Positions 6,785-17,340 of a DNA stretch of 41,645 nucleotides are shown here, piece by piece. Location of the stretch: assembly GCF_000332035.1 (NCBI RefSeq), contig NZ_ALVY01000198.1, forward strand, positions 1-41,645, in the 5' to 3' direction. Made by a program: the position numbers and the translations under genes. The notes beneath the pieces are model-generated. The model did not search any database. It was not told the origin of the DNA and was given only the letters and a program-made list of their open reading frames with translations. Position 1 is the first letter of the stretch, and every line of letters begins with the position of its first letter. Source of the DNA: Gloeocapsa sp. PCC 73106. GTDB taxonomy: Bacteria > Cyanobacteriota > Cyanobacteriia > Cyanobacteriales > Gloeocapsaceae.

Positions 6785-7678
6785 ATGGGGACCATTTGGG
6801 AACTCGACTTTTATTCGCGACCGATTTTAGATGAAAATCAGAAAAAACTCTGGGAAGTGTTAATCTGTGAAAGCCCACAGCAAATCTCTACTAATCCCGA
6901 TTTAATTTATAAATACGCCCAATTTTGCCCCAGTACAAGCGTAAATTCTCTGTGGTTAGCCGAAGCCATCAAACAAGCGATCGCCGAGTCCGGTCAAATT
7001 CCTAGCAAAATCCGTTTCTTTCGGCGTCAGATGAAGAATATGATTACTAAAGCTTGTGAAGAAGTTGCCGTGATCCCCGTTCCTAGTCGTCGTACCCATA
7101 CCCTCAATCACTGGATTGTAGAACGACTCAAAAACCACTATCCCACTCTAGACAACTACGATTCTCAAGCAATCAACGCTTCGGTACAATATCCCCCCCT
7201 GAACGCGATCGCACTCCCCGACGCAGTCAGAGGAGACAAAGGAGATAAATGGACTTTAGTAACTCTACCTGTTCAAGACTTCATCGAGATGGATCAATGG
7301 GATATCGCTTTTGGTGAAGCTTTTCCCCTATCTTTATATGATCTTGACCCTCAATTATCCATCCCTGGAGTTATCATCTTTTCTAATCGGGCTATTCCCC
7401 TAGCTGGATGGTTATCAGGCTTAGAAATCGGTTCTTGTTATGTAGAAGATATCACCCCCTCAACCAGAGAAATAGTAAGACAATTAAGCCGATTACGTTT
7501 AGAAACTGGACTAAGCGATAGTTGGATTTTAGCAGACATCACCGACGAGCAAGGTCAATCTGAAGCCAGAGGCTTTACCAAAGCCAAAAACCTAGTACAA
7601 CAAATTCACTTTCTTGCCATTCAGTCTAGCCCAGAGTCAGATTCCTTCGCTGGATTGTGGCTACTCAAAGATTCGTAA
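6785..7678 (+). CDS. Tab2/Atab2-like RNA-binding protein (DUF1092)
   Basis: About 297 aa from ATG 6785 (MGTIWELDFYSRPILDENQ), the conserved start of the family; a TTG at 6779 adds only two residues. Plant and algal members (Atab2, Tab2) bind RNA and are required for translation of photosystem I psaA/psaB mRNAs. The cyanobacterial role is presumed related. Conserved blocks seen: KIRFFRRQMKNMI, VIPVPSRRTHTLNHW, ALPDAVRGDKGDKW and a C-terminal FAGLWLL. Length is close to normal for the family and the frame is intact. It stands alone on the plus strand, divergent from the ruvB cluster. Confidence 0.88.
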   Translation: MGTIWELDFYSRPILDENQKKLWEVLICESPQQISTNPDLIYKYAQFCPSTSVNSLWLAEAIKQAIAESGQIPSKIRFFRRQMKNMITKACEEVAVIPVPSRRTHTLNHWIVERLKNHYPTLDNYDSQAINASVQYPPLNAIALPDAVRGDKGDKWTLVTLPVQDFIEMDQWDIAFGEAFPLSLYDLDPQLSIPGVIIFSNRAIPLAGWLSGLEIGSCYVEDITPSTREIVRQLSRLRLETGLSDSWILADITDEQGQSEARGFTKAKNLVQQIHFLAIQSSPESDSFAGLWLLKDS

Positions 7679-7722
7679 ATATTTGTGCTATGATAAATCA
7701 TTAGGTAAAAGTAATTTAACCC

Positions 7723-7752
7723 TTGCTATTAACCAGTATAAACTGTTATAAT
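7723..7752 (+). promoter_or_regulatory. Probable sigma-70-type promoter for rpsT-tatD-rpoB-rpoC2
   Basis: TTGCTA (7723-7728), an 18-base spacer and a perfect TATAAT (7747-7752), 38 bases before the rpsT start codon. It is the only good promoter match between the Tab2-like gene and rpsT. Confidence 0.55.
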
Positions 7753-7790
7753 ATCATTTCTGTAATTTCTCAACTCTGATTAGAACAACT

Positions 7791-8090
7791 GTGGCCAATA
7801 TTAAATCTGCAATCAAACGGATCCAGATCTCAGAGCGCAATCGCCTGCGTAATAAATCATATAAGTCAGCCGTAAAAACCTTAATGAAAAAGTACCTTCA
7901 AGCTGTAGAAGTTTATGCTACTAATCCAACTCCAGAAAGCCTGACAACGGTAGAGCAATCTATGTCAGCCGCCTATAGTAAAATAGACAAAGCGGTAAAA
8001 ACAGGGGTATATCACCGCAACAACGGAGCCAGAAAAAAATCCCGTCTAGCCAAAGCGCTCCAAACAGTAGCAACAGCGGATTCAAACTAA
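7791..8090 (+). CDS. rpsT: 30S ribosomal protein S20
   Basis: A 99-aa basic helical protein that binds the 5' domain of 16S rRNA early in small-subunit assembly. The sequence [22 protein letters not shown] and the [28 protein letters not shown] end are diagnostic. It starts with GTG at 7791; no in-frame ATG fits the conserved N-terminus. In several bacteria S20 regulates its own translation and a weak start codon contributes; that may apply here but is inferred. It leads the apparent operon with tatD, rpoB and rpoC2. Confidence 0.97.
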   Translation: MANIKSAIKRIQISERNRLRNKSYKSAVKTLMKKYLQAVEVYATNPTPESLTTVEQSMSAAYSKIDKAVKTGVYHRNNGARKKSRLAKALQTVATADSN

Positions 8091-8117
8091 TACATAAACA
8101 CCTACTTCTAGGAGCAG

Positions 8118-8909
8118 ATGCAGTTAATAGACAGCCATGTTCACCTCAACTTTGAGGTATTTCAACAGGATTTAGACTTACTGCAAGCTCGTTGGCAACA
8201 AGCAGGAGTTACTCACCTGGTTCACTCTTGTGTCGAACCTGGAGAGTTTAAAAGCATCCAACAGGTAGCAGATCGATTTCCTGAACTGTCTTTTGCGGTG
8301 GGATTACACCCTTTAGACGCCCACAAATGGGAAAACACAACCGCGAGGGAGATTAGAAATCTAGCTAAATCAGATCAGCGGGTTGTAGCCATAGGTGAAA
8401 CAGGACTCGACTACTACAAAGCTAACAATAAAGAGCAACAGCGAGAAGTTTTCCTCGCTCAACTTAGTATAGCCCAAGACTTGAACAAGCCAGTAATTAT
8501 CCATTGTCGAGACGCAGCTTTAGAATTGTATAGTATCTTAAAAGAATTCTCGACTGCAACAAGTCAACCCCGAGGTGTTATGCACTGTTGGGGAGGGACA
8601 CCAGAAGAAACACAATGGTTTTTAGATCTAGGCTTTTACATCAGCTTCAGTGGAGTTGTAACTTTTAAGAATGCTAAACAAATACAAGAGAGTGCCAAAA
8701 TGGTGCCAGGGGAACGTTTGCTTATAGAAACGGATTGCCCCTTTTTGGCCCCAGTACCTCAACGAGGTAAAAGAAATGAACCAGCCAACGTATTATACGT
8801 AGCCGAATTTATCGCCAAGTTACGGGAGGTAGACGTAGAAATATTAGCCACTCAAACCACAGCCAACGCTATCAAACTATTTGGTCTTTGTAACACAACA
8901 GCACAATGA
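8118..8909 (+). CDS. tatD: TatD-family metal-dependent deoxyribonuclease
   Basis: A 263-aa TIM-barrel hydrolase of the amidohydrolase superfamily. Metal-site residues are visible in order: DSHVHLNF (HxH near the N-terminus), [23 protein letters not shown] and ETDCPFLAP. Members remove 3' nucleotides from DNA and RNA and are linked to repair and quality control, not to Tat protein export as first named. The stop codon overlaps the rpoB start as ATGA, so the two are probably translationally coupled. The same tatD-rpoB order occurs in Synechocystis. Confidence 0.95.
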   Translation: MQLIDSHVHLNFEVFQQDLDLLQARWQQAGVTHLVHSCVEPGEFKSIQQVADRFPELSFAVGLHPLDAHKWENTTAREIRNLAKSDQRVVAIGETGLDYYKANNKEQQREVFLAQLSIAQDLNKPVIIHCRDAALELYSILKEFSTATSQPRGVMHCWGGTPEETQWFLDLGFYISFSGVVTFKNAKQIQESAKMVPGERLLIETDCPFLAPVPQRGKRNEPANVLYVAEFIAKLREVDVEILATQTTANAIKLFGLCNTTAQ

Positions 8910-11900
8910 GTAACACACCAAACCAGAATCTACTGCTAGACTTGATTGAAATACAACGTTCCAGCTTTCGTTGGTTTCTAGAAGAAGGTCTGATTGAAGA
9001 ACTAGAAAGTTTTTCACCCATAAAAGATTATACAGGAAAATTAGAGCTACATTTTATCGGTAAAGAATATAAACTCAAAGAGCCCAAATACGACGTAGAC
9101 GAAGCAAAACGGCGAGATAGTAGCTACGCGGTGCAGATGTACGTACCTACCCGTTTGCAGAACAAAGAAACCGGAGAAATCAAAGAACAGGAAGTATTTA
9201 TTGGCGATCTACCCCTAATGACCGAAAGGGGAACCTTTATCATCAACGGAGCCGAACGAGTAATCGTTAACCAAATAGTGCGCTCACCAGGAGTTTACTA
9301 CAAATCCGAAGTAGATAAAAACGGGAGACGGACCTATTCAGCCTCATTGATACCCAACCGCGGCGCTTGGCTCAAATTTGAAACAGACAAAAATGGCATT
9401 GTTTGGGTCAGAATCGATAAAACCCGCAAACTATCAGCTCAAGTCCTCTTAAAAGCCATAGGATTGAGCGACAACGAAATTTTTGACTCCCTGCGCCATC
9501 CCGAATATTATCAGAAAACCCTAGACAAAGAAGGAAACCCCACCGAAGAAGAAGCATTACTAGAGCTATATCGTAAACTCCGCCCCGGGGAACCACCCAC
9601 CGTAACCGGAGGACAACAGTTACTAGAAGCGCGCTTTTTCGATAACAAACGTTACGACATCGGTAAAGTCGGAAGATACAAATTAAATAAAAAACTACGT
9701 CTCAACGTACCAGACACCGAAAGAGTACTCACACGGACCGACATTCTCGCAGTCATTGATTATCTGATTAACCTGGAATTTGACACCGGGAGTATAGATG
9801 ACATTGACCACCTCGGCAATCGTCGCGTGCGCTCAGTAGGAGAACTGCTGCAAAACCAGGTAAGAGTTGGTTTGAGCCGCTTAGAGAGAATTATCAAAGA
9901 AAGAATGACGGTGAGCGAATCCGATACCCTCACCCCCACATCCTTAGTCAACCCCAAACCCCTAGTAGCAGCAATAAAAGAGTTTTTTGGCTCCTCCCAA
10001 CTCTCTCAATTTATGGATCAAACCAACCCACTAGCGGAATTGACCCATAAAAGAAGAATATCAGCCCTAGGACCAGGCGGTTTAACCAGAGAAAGAGCCG
10101 GTTTTGCCGTACGCGATATCCACCCCTCCCACTACGGGAGAATTTGCCCAGTAGAAACCCCCGAAGGACCCAACGCAGGCTTAATTGGTTCTCTAGCCAC
10201 CTACGCGCGCATCAATCCCTACGGTTTTATCGAAACCCCCTATTATCGGACCGAAAACGGAAAAGTTTTCAAAAACGAATCGCCGATATACCTAACAGCA
10301 GACGAAGAAGACGACTTGAGGGTAGCACCAGGAGACGTCCCCACAGATGATGAAGGGAATATCCTAGTTAACGCCGTACCAGTACGCTACCGTCAAGAAT
10401 TCTCTATTACCACACCAGAACAAGTAGACTACGTAGCGGTGTCCCCAGTGCAAATCGTCTCGGTGGCTACCTCATTGATCCCATTTTTAGAGCACGACGA
10501 CGCCAACCGCGCTCTGATGGGTTCCAACATGCAAAGACAAGCAGTCCCCCTACTACGTCCTGAACGTCCCTTAGTAGGAACAGGCTTAGAAGCTCAAGCG
10601 GCTAGAGACTCAGGGATGGTGATTATCTCTAAAACTCATGGAGTAGTAAGTTACGTCGACGCAGAAAAAATCAAAGTCAAAGTTAGCCCAGGTGAAGCAA
10701 CGCATCCAGGTCACGAGATAGAATACGAACTACAAAAATATCACCGTTCTAATCAAGATACCTGTTTGAATCAGCGTCCCCTGGTTTATCCCGGAGAAGA
10801 GGTAGCCAGAGGACAAGTTTTAGCCGATGGTTCCTCTACAGAAGGAGCAGAATTAGCTTTAGGTCAAAACATCCTAGTAGCTTATATGCCCTGGGAAGGT
10901 TATAACTACGAAGACGCTATTTTGATTAGTGAACGTCTCGTCTACGACGATGTTTATACCAGTATCCACGTAGAGAAACACGAAATAGAAGCCCGACAAA
11001 CTAAACTCGGACCAGAAGAAATCACCAGAGAAATACCCAACGTCGGGGAAGACGCCCTGAGAAACCTAGACGAAGAAGGAGTAATTCGAGTAGGTGCTTG
11101 GGTAGAATCAGGAGATATCCTAGTGGGTAAAGTAACTCCAAAAGGAGAATCGGATCAACCGCCAGAAGAGAAATTATTAAGAGCGATCTTCGGAGAAAAA
11201 GCCCGAGACGTACGGGATAACTCCCTGAGAGTACCCAACGGCGAAAGAGGGCGGGTAGTAGACGTGCGGGTATTTACGAGGGAACAAGGAGACGAGCTAC
11301 CACCGGGGGCCAATATGGTCGTGCGCGTATACGTAGCCCAAAAGCGGAAAATTCAAGTAGGCGATAAAATGGCAGGACGCCACGGCAATAAAGGGATTAT
11401 TTCCCGAATTATGGCCAAAGAAGATATGCCCTACTTACCCGACGGGACACCGGTAGATATAGTACTTAATCCTTTGGGTGTACCTAGCCGGATGAATGTA
11501 GGTCAAGTGTTTGAGTGTCTGTTAGGATGGGCAGGAGAACATCTAGGTCTTCGCTTCAAAATCACCCCCTTTGATGAAATGCACGGGGAAGAAGCATCAC
11601 GTAATACAGTGAATAGCTTGATGGAAGAAGGATCGCGCAAACGAGGTAAACATTGGATTTATAACCCAGAAACCCCCGGAAAAATTAAAGTCTACGACGG
11701 TCGTACCGGAGAGCCATTCGATCGCCCCATAACCGTAGGGAAAGCCTATATGCTCAAACTAGTACACCTAGTAGACGACAAGATCCACGCTCGCTCCACC
11801 GGACCTTATTCTCTAGTAACCCAACAACCCCTAGGAGGTAAAGCCCAACAAGGAGGTCAACGCTTCGGAGAAATGGAAGTATGGGCACTAGAAGCCTACG

Positions 11901-12217
11901 GCGCAGCGTATACTCTTCAAGAGATACTGACGGTCAAATCAGACGATATGCAAGGACGTAACGAAGCCCTCAACGCGATCGTCAAAGGAAAACCCATTCC
12001 TCGCCCAGGGACACCAGAATCATTTAAAGTGTTGATGCGAGAACTCCAATCTTTGGGCTTAGATATCGCCGTACACAAAGTAGAAACAGCCGAAGATGGT
12101 ACCAGCAGAGATCTCGAAGTAGACTTAATGGCTGACGTCCGCGGTGTCCGCACTCCTAGTCGTCCTACCTATGAATCTTTTAGTTCCGAAGACCTAGAAG
12201 AGATGGAAAAATACTGA
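8906..12217 (+). CDS. rpoB: RNA polymerase beta subunit
   Basis: 1103 aa, the normal length for cyanobacteria, which lack some of the insertions of the E. coli protein. It forms one side of the active-site cleft of RNA polymerase. The rifampicin-binding region (about residues 365-430) reads [20 protein letters not shown] followed by ISALGPGGL, keeping the Gln, Asp, His, Arg and Ser contacts of sensitive enzymes. Later come [12 protein letters not shown], the catalytic-side [10 protein letters not shown] and the C-terminal [21 protein letters not shown] 8906 overlaps tatD by 4 nt. The next gene is rpoC2 after 58 nt; rpoC1, often placed between them in cyanobacteria, is absent. Confidence 0.99.
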   Translation: MSNTPNQNLLLDLIEIQRSSFRWFLEEGLIEELESFSPIKDYTGKLELHFIGKEYKLKEPKYDVDEAKRRDSSYAVQMYVPTRLQNKETGEIKEQEVFIGDLPLMTERGTFIINGAERVIVNQIVRSPGVYYKSEVDKNGRRTYSASLIPNRGAWLKFETDKNGIVWVRIDKTRKLSAQVLLKAIGLSDNEIFDSLRHPEYYQKTLDKEGNPTEEEALLELYRKLRPGEPPTVTGGQQLLEARFFDNKRYDIGKVGRYKLNKKLRLNVPDTERVLTRTDILAVIDYLINLEFDTGSIDDIDHLGNRRVRSVGELLQNQVRVGLSRLERIIKERMTVSESDTLTPTSLVNPKPLVAAIKEFFGSSQLSQFMDQTNPLAELTHKRRISALGPGGLTRERAGFAVRDIHPSHYGRICPVETPEGPNAGLIGSLATYARINPYGFIETPYYRTENGKVFKNESPIYLTADEEDDLRVAPGDVPTDDEGNILVNAVPVRYRQEFSITTPEQVDYVAVSPVQIVSVATSLIPFLEHDDANRALMGSNMQRQAVPLLRPERPLVGTGLEAQAARDSGMVIISKTHGVVSYVDAEKIKVKVSPGEATHPGHEIEYELQKYHRSNQDTCLNQRPLVYPGEEVARGQVLADGSSTEGAELALGQNILVAYMPWEGYNYEDAILISERLVYDDVYTSIHVEKHEIEARQTKLGPEEITREIPNVGEDALRNLDEEGVIRVGAWVESGDILVGKVTPKGESDQPPEEKLLRAIFGEKARDVRDNSLRVPNGERGRVVDVRVFTREQGDELPPGANMVVRVYVAQKRKIQVGDKMAGRHGNKGIISRIMAKEDMPYLPDGTPVDIVLNPLGVPSRMNVGQVFECLLGWAGEHLGLRFKITPFDEMHGEEASRNTVNSLMEEGSRKRGKHWIYNPETPGKIKVYDGRTGEPFDRPITVGKAYMLKLVHLVDDKIHARSTGPYSLVTQQPLGGKAQQGGQRFGEMEVWALEAYGAAYTLQEILTVKSDDMQGRNEALNAIVKGKPIPRPGTPESFKVLMRELQSLGLDIAVHKVETAEDGTSRDLEVDLMADVRGVRTPSRPTYESFSSEDLEEMEKY

Positions 12218-12275
12218 AGATTCTGCTATTCCCCCTGCAAATTAAGTTGTTTTGGTTAAAATAAGCTAGAAAAAT

Positions 12276-15200
12276 ATGGTATTCTACAACAAGATTATTG
12301 ATAAAAGCGGTCTCAAAAAACTGATCGCCTGGGCCTTTAGTCAATATGGCTCCGCACGTACCGCTCAAGTAGCAGACGAACTCAAAGCCCTGGGCTTTCG
12401 CTACGCCACCAAAGCAGGAGTTTCTATCAGTATTGAAGACTTGCAAGTTCCTTTGATCAAGCGCGAAATGCTCAAAAGCGCCGAAGAAGAAATCGAAAGA
12501 ACCGAAAACAGATACGCCAAAGGCGAAATTACCGAGGTAGAACGCTTTCAAAAAGTAATCGATACCTGGAATAGTACCTCAGAAGCTTTGAAGAATGAAG
12601 TGGTACGTAACTTCAGAGAAACCGATCCCCTCAATTCTGTCTATATGATGGCCTTTTCCGGAGCAAGAGGAAATATGAGCCAAGTAAGACAACTTGTAGG
12701 AATGAGAGGACTAATGGCTAATCCTCAAGGGGAAATTATCGATCTACCCATTAAAACTAACTTCCGCGAAGGATTGACAGTAACTGAGTATATTATCTCT
12801 TCTTACGGAGCTCGCAAAGGCTTAGTAGATACAGCCCTGAGAACCGCAGACTCAGGCTACCTAACCAGAAGATTGGTAGACGTTGCCCAAGATATGATCG
12901 TCAGAGAACATGATTGTGGCACAATAAGAAGCGTCACAGTAGAACCAATGAGAAACGGCGATCGCATCCTGATACCCCTCTCTGACCGCCTCTTTGGTCG
13001 AGTCCTAGCCGAAGATGTAAGAGATCCCAAAACCGGGGAAATAGTCGGCAACAGAAACGACGAAATAAACGAAGAATTAGCCAAAAACATCGGCAAAGCC
13101 GTCGAAAAAGTCAAAGTCCGCTCAGCCCTCACCTGTGAAGCCGCCCGCTCAGTCTGTCAAAAATGCTACGGCTGGTCTCTAGCCCACGGTCACCTCGTTG
13201 ATTTAGGGGAAGCAGTAGGGATTATCGCAGCCCAATCCATCGGCGAACCAGGAACACAGCTAACCATGCGAACCTTCCACACCGGTGGAGTATTTACCGG
13301 AGAAGTAGCGCGTCAAGTCAAAGCAGAACAAGCTGGAAAACTCGTCTTCAAAGGCGTAAACACTCGCAGGGTACGTACCCGTCACGGTGACGAAGTAGAA
13401 CAGGTAGAAATCGCCGGAGATATAGTGATCGAAGGTGGGAAAAAGTCCATCAGTATACCAGTTACACCCGGATCCGTTCTCTACGCCAGAGAAGGAGAAA
13501 ACGTAGTCAAAAATCAGCTTTTAGTGGAAATAACTACCGCTAAACATCAAAAATCCACAGAAAAAGCCACCAAAGACGTTGCTTCAGACTTAGCAGGAGA
13601 AGTACTTTTCGCTGATCTCAGTTCAGAAGAAAAAATAGATCGCCAAGGTAATACCACCAGAACCGCCAGCCGCGGAGGTTTGCTCTGGATCCTCTCAGGA
13701 GAAGTATACAATTTGCCTCCAGGCGCTGAATCTGTTGTTAGTAACGGTGATTTGGTAGAACCAGGTACAGTATTAGCTGAAACCAAACTAGTAACTAACT
13801 CCGGTGGAGTGGTACGACTAGAAGAAGGTAGTCGAGAAGTAGAAATTATTACCGCTTCTGTGGCATTAGATCGCGCTGAGGTAAAAATCGAAAGCTCCGG
13901 CGGTAGTGAACAGTACGTTATAGATATCCCCAACGGCGAACGTTTTCGTCTGATCGCCACCCCAGGGATGAAAGTACAAAATCACCAAGTCGTAGCCGAA
14001 TTAATCGACGATCGCTATCAAACCCAAAGCGGCGGCATCTTGAAATACGCCGGGGTAGAAACAGCTAAAGGTGCTCGTAAACAAGGTTACGAAATTACCC
14101 AAGGGGGGACCTTGCTCTGGATACCAGAAGAAACCCACGAGGTAAATAAAGATATCTCTCTACTAGAAGTAGAAGATGGACAATATGTAGAAGCTCACAC
14201 CGAAATAGTTAAAGACATCTTCTGTCAAACCGCAGGCGTAGTAGAAGTAGTCCAGAAAAACGATATTCTCCGCGAAATTATCGTCAAACAAGGAGCATAT
14301 TATCAAGACATCGATCCCACCCTGCGGGAACAGATTCCCGACGGTTCCGTAGTTAACCCAGGTACGGAAATTATGCCGGGTATTGTGGTAGATGAGTTGA
14401 GCTACTGTGAATTTCTCGAAACAACCACAGGTTACGGGATTCTACTGAGACCTGTAGAAGAATATCACATTCCTACCAACGCCGGAACTCCCTCTCAAGA
14501 CTCCATCAATCAAAAAGGCGACCACAGTATACAACTGCGATCGGTACAACGACTCTTTTATAAAGACGGAGAAAGGGTTAAATCTGTAGACGGCGTTTCT
14601 CTGTTGAGCACTCAACTAGTTCTAGAAATCGCCTCGAACTCTCAACAAATTAACCCTAATTTGAGCGCTGATATTGAACTCATTCCTGATGCACAAGATG
14701 AGGAGGTTAAGAGGTTACAGTTAGTAGTACTAGAATCTCTCGGCTTGAGAAGAGATAGCGACAACGATCCCCTATCAGGTATCATCCTAACCAAACTGCT
14801 CGTACAAGATGGTCAAGAAATCCCCCCAGGCGCGATCGTCGCTCGTACCGAGATTCAGTCCAAAGCCTCTGGAATAGTGCGAGGTATCCGTCAAGGCGTA
14901 GAAGCGATTCGCCGTATTTTAATTATGCGCTCTGCGGATTTGATTAAAATTAATAGCCCTCAAACTAAGGTCAAAATAGGCGATCTCATCGTCGGAGAAA
15001 CGGAAATAGCTCCAGGTGTAAAAACCCCAGAATCAGCTCAAGTTATCGCCATTGAACCTAAAGGAAAAGAGACCGAGATTACTTTACGGATCGCTCGTCC
15101 CTATCGTGTCTCTCCAGGAGCAATTTTACATATCAACGACGGGGATTTGGTGCAACGGGGTGACTATCTAGTATTGTTGGTTTTTGAGCGCTCTAAAACC

Positions 15201-16244
15201 GGTGACATTATCCAAGGTTTACCACGCATCGAAGAACTCTTAGAAGCTCGTAAACCCAAAGAAGCCTGCGTTTTATCTCGTAGTCCTGGCGCATGTCAAG
15301 TGGAATACTGGGAAGACGACACGGTAGAAGTTAAAATAGTCGAAGACAACGGCACCATTAGTGAGTACCCCATCAGCCCTGGTCAAAACCTAGTAGTATC
15401 CGATAACCAAAGAGTAGAGGCCGGGCAACCATTGACCGATGGTCCTCCTAATCCTCACGAGATTCTCGAAACTTTCTTTAACTATTATGAACAAGAAAAA
15501 GGGATCTACGAAGGCGCTCTTTCTGCTCTAGAGAAAACTCAAAAGTTCCTAGTAGATCAGGTTCAATCAGTATATCAGTCTCAAGGTATTGATATCTCCG
15601 ACAAACATATCGAAGTAATCGTGCGTCAGATGACCTCTAAAGCACGGGTAGATGATGGAGGAGATACGACAATGCTACCAGGAGAGCTCATAGAACTGCG
15701 CCAGATTGAACAAGTTAATGAAGCTATGGCGATCACAGGAGGAGCCCCAGCTCGCTATACTCCTGTATTGCTAGGTATTACTAAAGCCTCTTTGAATACC
15801 GATAGCTTTATCAGTGCGGCGAGTTTCCAAGAAACCACTCGGGTATTAACCGAGGCGGCGATCGAAGGAAAGTCAGATTGGTTACGCGGACTCAAAGAAA
15901 ACGTAATTATTGGTCGTTTGATTCCCGCAGGTACAGGATTTAACGCCTATGAAGAGTCCTTGGCCACTAGCTATGAACCCATGGATGAATCGACCCCTGA
16001 TTTTTACGATACTCCAGGTAAATCACGTAATTTTCGCAAAATAAAAGAAATTACAGTGGACGAGGATGATGATGACTCCGATCTATTCTCTAACGTCGAT
16101 ATGCTCCAAGATTCAGAAAATGTAGTCTTAGACGATCGCACCGCTAGAGCCTACGCCCAAGGCGTTCCGGAGCACCCATCATTTGAAGAATTCGATGAGG
16201 ATGAATTAGAATCAGAGATGCTAGCTTTAATGGAGGAAGAATAG
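12276..16244 (+). CDS. rpoC2: RNA polymerase beta' subunit (C-terminal half, RpoC2)
   Basis: 1322 aa. In cyanobacteria the beta' subunit is split into RpoC1 (gamma) and RpoC2. RpoC2 carries the secondary-channel rim, the Cys4 zinc site (HDCGT, then [13 protein letters not shown]), the bridge-helix-proximal [20 protein letters not shown] (about residue 315-335) and the trigger-loop region. That loop is interrupted by a very large insertion, SI3, from about residue 345 to 970, built of sandwich-barrel-hybrid repeats. The conserved sequence resumes at [20 protein letters not shown]. The C-terminus has [20 protein letters not shown] and ends in an acidic tail. The gene is complete and in one frame. 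It is last in the rpsT-tatD-rpoB-rpoC2 array. Confidence 0.98.
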   Translation: MVFYNKIIDKSGLKKLIAWAFSQYGSARTAQVADELKALGFRYATKAGVSISIEDLQVPLIKREMLKSAEEEIERTENRYAKGEITEVERFQKVIDTWNSTSEALKNEVVRNFRETDPLNSVYMMAFSGARGNMSQVRQLVGMRGLMANPQGEIIDLPIKTNFREGLTVTEYIISSYGARKGLVDTALRTADSGYLTRRLVDVAQDMIVREHDCGTIRSVTVEPMRNGDRILIPLSDRLFGRVLAEDVRDPKTGEIVGNRNDEINEELAKNIGKAVEKVKVRSALTCEAARSVCQKCYGWSLAHGHLVDLGEAVGIIAAQSIGEPGTQLTMRTFHTGGVFTGEVARQVKAEQAGKLVFKGVNTRRVRTRHGDEVEQVEIAGDIVIEGGKKSISIPVTPGSVLYAREGENVVKNQLLVEITTAKHQKSTEKATKDVASDLAGEVLFADLSSEEKIDRQGNTTRTASRGGLLWILSGEVYNLPPGAESVVSNGDLVEPGTVLAETKLVTNSGGVVRLEEGSREVEIITASVALDRAEVKIESSGGSEQYVIDIPNGERFRLIATPGMKVQNHQVVAELIDDRYQTQSGGILKYAGVETAKGARKQGYEITQGGTLLWIPEETHEVNKDISLLEVEDGQYVEAHTEIVKDIFCQTAGVVEVVQKNDILREIIVKQGAYYQDIDPTLREQIPDGSVVNPGTEIMPGIVVDELSYCEFLETTTGYGILLRPVEEYHIPTNAGTPSQDSINQKGDHSIQLRSVQRLFYKDGERVKSVDGVSLLSTQLVLEIASNSQQINPNLSADIELIPDAQDEEVKRLQLVVLESLGLRRDSDNDPLSGIILTKLLVQDGQEIPPGAIVARTEIQSKASGIVRGIRQGVEAIRRILIMRSADLIKINSPQTKVKIGDLIVGETEIAPGVKTPESAQVIAIEPKGKETEITLRIARPYRVSPGAILHINDGDLVQRGDYLVLLVFERSKTGDIIQGLPRIEELLEARKPKEACVLSRSPGACQVEYWEDDTVEVKIVEDNGTISEYPISPGQNLVVSDNQRVEAGQPLTDGPPNPHEILETFFNYYEQEKGIYEGALSALEKTQKFLVDQVQSVYQSQGIDISDKHIEVIVRQMTSKARVDDGGDTTMLPGELIELRQIEQVNEAMAITGGAPARYTPVLLGITKASLNTDSFISAASFQETTRVLTEAAIEGKSDWLRGLKENVIIGRLIPAGTGFNAYEESLATSYEPMDESTPDFYDTPGKSRNFRKIKEITVDEDDDDSDLFSNVDMLQDSENVVLDDRTARAYAQGVPEHPSFEEFDEDELESEMLALMEEE

Positions 16245-16279
16245 GGCCCTTCCGTTAATTTATATATTTTGGAGACTCA

Positions 16280-16603
16280 ATGACTTCATCCAACCAAGCC
16301 GAGGAGCATCTTCATAATCATCATTCCTCTCATGTCCACAATGAGGCTTCCTTACGCAAGATAGTGAACCGTCTCTCTCGCATTGAGGGACACGTTCGCG
16401 GTATTAAAACTATGGTTCAAGAAAGTCGTCCTTGTCCAGAAGTATTAATACAAATTGCTGCAGTAAGAGGGGCGGTAGATCGCGTAGCTAGAATGATTCT
16501 AGACGAGCACCTCAGCGAGTGTATCACACGGGCCGCCCAAGAAGGCAATATTGAAACAGAGATCGAAGAATTAAAGTCGGCTCTTGATCGCTTTATTATC
16601 TAA
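16280..16603 (+). CDS. inrS: CsoR/RcnR-family metal-responsive repressor, InrS-like
   Basis: A 107-aa all-helical DNA-binding repressor. The His-rich start (HLHNHHSSHVH) leads into the family core RKIVNRLSRIEGHVRGIKTM. The metal ligands are Cys52 (RPCPE), His77 (LDEH) and Cys81 (SEC), with His20 upstream. In the Synechocystis nickel sensor InrS the ligands are Cys53, His78, Cys82 and His21, the same set offset by one, which favours Ni(II) sensing over the copper sensing of CsoR. Such repressors leave DNA when metal binds, releasing an exporter gene. No exporter is adjacent; the next gene is convergent pdxH with a 4-bp stop-to-stop overlap. A GGAGA ribosome binding site precedes ATG 16280. Confidence 0.82.
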   Translation: MTSSNQAEEHLHNHHSSHVHNEASLRKIVNRLSRIEGHVRGIKTMVQESRPCPEVLIQIAAVRGAVDRVARMILDEHLSECITRAAQEGNIETEIEELKSALDRFII

Positions 16604-17247
16604 GGCGCTAATCTCTCTCTCAGCCACTGTTCCCCAGATACTAACCGATAACGTAGGCGATCGTGTAACCGATTAGGGCGACCTTGCCAAAATTCAATCC
16701 TCACCGGCGCTAAACGCATTCCTCCCCAATGTTCTGGGCGAGGAATTTTTTGTGATTGATACTTGATTTCTAAGGCTTCTAGCTCTTTTTCTAGTACCTC
16801 TCGACTGGCGATTATTTGACTTTGATTAGATACCCAAGCTCCCAATTGCGATCCCCTGGGACGACTGAAAAAATAAGCATCAGATTCAGCGGGCGTGATT
16901 TTACTAACTTTACCCTCAATACGTACTTGACGCTCTAACTCGGACCACCAAAATACCAAAGATGCTTGAAGATTGGCCTGCAGTTGTTGAGCTTTATCGC
17001 TGTTATAGTTAGTGTAAAAGACAAAACCTCTGTGATCAAAACCTTTTAGCAGTACCATCCGCGCCACAGGATAGCCAAACTCATTAATCGTCGCTAGCGT
17101 CATTCCGTTGGGTTCTAAAATACCAGACGCGATCGCTTGAGAGAGCCACTCTTGAAAAAGTTCCATCGGGTTGTGGGGGGCTTCCGCTTCACTTAAGCCA
17201 GCACGCGTATAATTCTGTCGTAACTCAGCTACAGATACATTTTTCAT
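16600..17247 (-). CDS. pdxH: Pyridoxamine/pyridoxine 5'-phosphate oxidase
   Basis: A 215-aa FMN enzyme that oxidises pyridoxine or pyridoxamine 5'-phosphate to pyridoxal 5'-phosphate. Motifs seen: MTLATINEFGYPVARMVLLKG, FVFYTNYNSDKAQQL, SLVFWWSELERQVRIEG, SRPRGSQLGAWVSNQS, and the C-terminal signature EFWQGRPNRLHDRLRY. The protein ends in ERLAP, the usual end of the family. ATG 17247 is the only sensible start. It is transcribed towards inrS, and the stop codons overlap by three bases. The upstream gap of 93 bp is shared with divergent menF. Confidence 0.97.
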   Translation of the reverse strand: MKNVSVAELRQNYTRAGLSEAEAPHNPMELFQEWLSQAIASGILEPNGMTLATINEFGYPVARMVLLKGFDHRGFVFYTNYNSDKAQQLQANLQASLVFWWSELERQVRIEGKVSKITPAESDAYFFSRPRGSQLGAWVSNQSQIIASREVLEKELEALEIKYQSQKIPRPEHWGGMRLAPVRIEFWQGRPNRLHDRLRYRLVSGEQWLRERLAP

Positions 17248-17340
17248 GTTTGTCCATTTATGTTAAAGTTAATAAATTGCTTATTAACTAAGAGAAATTT
17301 AACAAATATTCACAATATATTTTAACCAAATTTCTGCTCA

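Noticed and set aside
12218-12275. Deletion of rpoC1 between rpoB and rpoC2
   Set aside because: rpoC1 is also separate from rpoB-rpoC2 in Synechocystis, both flanking genes are intact, and the junction shows no gene remnant, so natural displacement is more likely.
11917-12551. Minus-strand open frames across rpoB and rpoC2
   Set aside because: They are antisense shadows of well-conserved genes, with compositionally odd products and no start signals.
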